This document shows positions 6,740 through 7,757 of a stretch of DNA of 7,757 nucleotides, piece after piece (the first letter of the stretch is position 1; each line of letters starts with the position of its first letter). Position numbers and translations under genes: made by a program. Origin of the DNA: Tannerellaceae bacterium (lineage in GTDB: Bacteria; Bacteroidota; Bacteroidia; Bacteroidales; Tannerellaceae); assembly GCA_031273385.1 (NCBI GenBank), contig JAISRY010000129.1, positions 1 to 7,757 of the forward strand, read 5' to 3'. The notes below the pieces were generated by a model that did no database searches, was not told the origin of the DNA, and worked only from the letters and a program-made list of their open reading frames with translations.

Positions 6740-7757
6740 ATGCAAGCTAAGATTTTAAGTCAAAAGACACAGGAAAGTCCGTTTTTCATGTTTCGTCGGT
6801 TACCGGCATTGCTGGCAGCATTGTTGCTGACAGGCTGTGTGCTGGAAGAGGCGACCGTATGGGACGGCGATGGTACCGGTAACACGCCGGTACGTTTCAA
6901 TGCCGGTATCGGTATAGAAACACGAGTAAACCAGGCAGGGGATCAATGGGAGGCCACCGACACGATCGGTATGTATATGATAAAGGCAGGTACCGCGTTG
7001 GCCGATTCCGCGATCCGCGAAAACGCAAAGAACAAGCCCTATACCATATCGAGCGGAGCAGGAACAAGCACAGCGTCTTTCGTTACGGCGAGCGACACAA
7101 CCTATTATCCGAACGGGGAGGATGTGAACTTTATCGCCTACTATCCCTATTCGCCTCAAGGCGCCATAGTATCCGCTGATTACACATACACAATGAATAT
7201 CGGCGACCAGAGCAACCCGCCTCGCCTCGACCTGCTGTATAGCAACGACAAGGCGGTCTATAACAGCAAGAATCACAATGCATCCCTGCCGTTCGAACAC
7301 CTGATGACACGGGTCGTTTTCGACGCCCTGAGGGCAGGTGGCAGCAACGCTTCGCTGGCCGGTTTGCAGTTGGTGATCGAGAACGTAAACACCTCGACCG
7401 CGTTCAATCTATCGAACGGAACGCCTGCCCTGGATGGCGCCGGTCAGAGTAAAATAACCCCGTTGAACCGCTATGCGTCAAACGATTCGGTACGCATGGA
7501 GGCGACATTAATACCTATAGCTGATGCAAGCGCCGTCCGCCTCTCATTCTTGCTCAACAACAAGACTTACCGAGCTTCACTTCCGTCAACAGCCACCGGC
7601 AACGCCCTGCAAAAGGGAAAGCGTTATACCTATAAAGTACTCTTCAACGAAGCGGAAATCACGTTGGAGGGACACCTCTCCCCCTGGAGCGAAGAGCCTG
7701 GCGACACCATCATCCCGACGCCCGAACCCTATTCGGCGACCATTCAGATAGAGGGAT
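6740..7757 (+). CDS. Fimbrillin-family (Mfa-like/FimA-like) lipoprotein, 3' truncated by the window
   Basis: An uninterrupted frame from ATG 6740 to the window end gives 339 codons without a stop. The in-frame ATG at 6788 is a real alternative: it would give a compact signal (MFRRLPALLAALLLTGC), while 6740 adds 16 residues but has the A-rich upstream sequence usual in Bacteroidetes. The lipobox LLTGC (Cys33 from 6740) marks an outer-membrane lipoprotein precursor. The pattern VRFNAGIGIETR (51-62), GDQWEATDTIGMYM (67-80), YYPYSPQG and PFEHLMTRVVFDAL (from 184) fits the Mfa_like_1 fimbrillin fold of type V pili. In this group a gingipain-like protease cleaves the precursor after an Arg, and R62 is a candidate (inference). 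After the expected end of the first domain (ITLEGHLSPWSEEPGD) a Pro-rich linker and new strands begin, so more domains are likely beyond the window. It could be a shaft, anchor or tip subunit. Confidence 0.85.
   Translation, partial: MQAKILSQKTQESPFFMFRRLPALLAALLLTGCVLEEATVWDGDGTGNTPVRFNAGIGIETRVNQAGDQWEATDTIGMYMIKAGTALADSAIRENAKNKPYTISSGAGTSTASFVTASDTTYYPNGEDVNFIAYYPYSPQGAIVSADYTYTMNIGDQSNPPRLDLLYSNDKAVYNSKNHNASLPFEHLMTRVVFDALRAGGSNASLAGLQLVIENVNTSTAFNLSNGTPALDGAGQSKITPLNRYASNDSVRMEATLIPIADASAVRLSFLLNNKTYRASLPSTATGNALQKGKRYTYKVLFNEAEITLEGHLSPWSEEPGDTIIPTPEPYSATIQIEG

Noticed and set aside
1..7757. tRNA, rRNA, CRISPR array or insertion sequence
   Set aside because: No regularly spaced repeats, cloverleaf-like segments, transposase motifs or terminal inverted repeats were seen. 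The only sizable gene-free stretch is 6445-6739.

Overview
The window looks like part of a chromosome from a member of the Bacteroidales, of a GC-rich Bacteroides/Parabacteroides-like type. Several things point there. Genes are tightly packed with no clear Shine-Dalgarno sequences. Secreted glycan-degrading enzymes sit together as in a polysaccharide-utilisation locus. The alkaline phosphatase resembles the TAB5 type. A fimbrillin (Mfa/FimA-like) lipoprotein gene follows. All supported genes lie on the + strand.

Region 1 (1-6444) reads as one operon of five genes. They are the 3' end of a GH2-family glycosidase (exo-beta-D-glucosaminidase/beta-mannosidase type), a secreted 782-residue protein with an alpha-glucuronidase/hexosaminidase-type N-terminal fold and no assigned activity, a lipoprotein alkaline phosphatase, a secreted BNR/Asp-box beta-propeller of the sialidase superfamily, and a LacI-family regulator. 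Junctions are a 4-bp ATGA overlap, a 4-nt gap, an overlap of about 20 bp and an 11-nt gap, so co-transcription and translational coupling are likely. The inferred picture is a periplasmic or surface set of enzymes that trims a complex glycan, possibly a phosphorylated one, with LacI sensing a released sugar. Typical SusC/SusD genes are not in the window and could only lie upstream.

Region 2 (6445-6739) is a gene-free stretch of 295 bases. It begins with a 17-bp-period direct duplication that spans the LacI stop codon. It then holds a strong stem-loop, a possible 14-codon ORF, and two near-perfect hairpins just upstream of the next gene. I found no convincing Bacteroidetes promoter (TTTG / TAnnTTTG).

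Region 3 (6740-7757) is the 5' part of a fimbrillin-family lipoprotein gene that runs off the window. It is probably a separate transcription unit.

The points most worth a second look are the unassigned GH67N-like enzyme, the sialidase-fold protein that lacks the arginine-bearing FRIP motif, the phosphatase embedded in a glycosidase operon, and the repeat that sets where the LacI protein ends.
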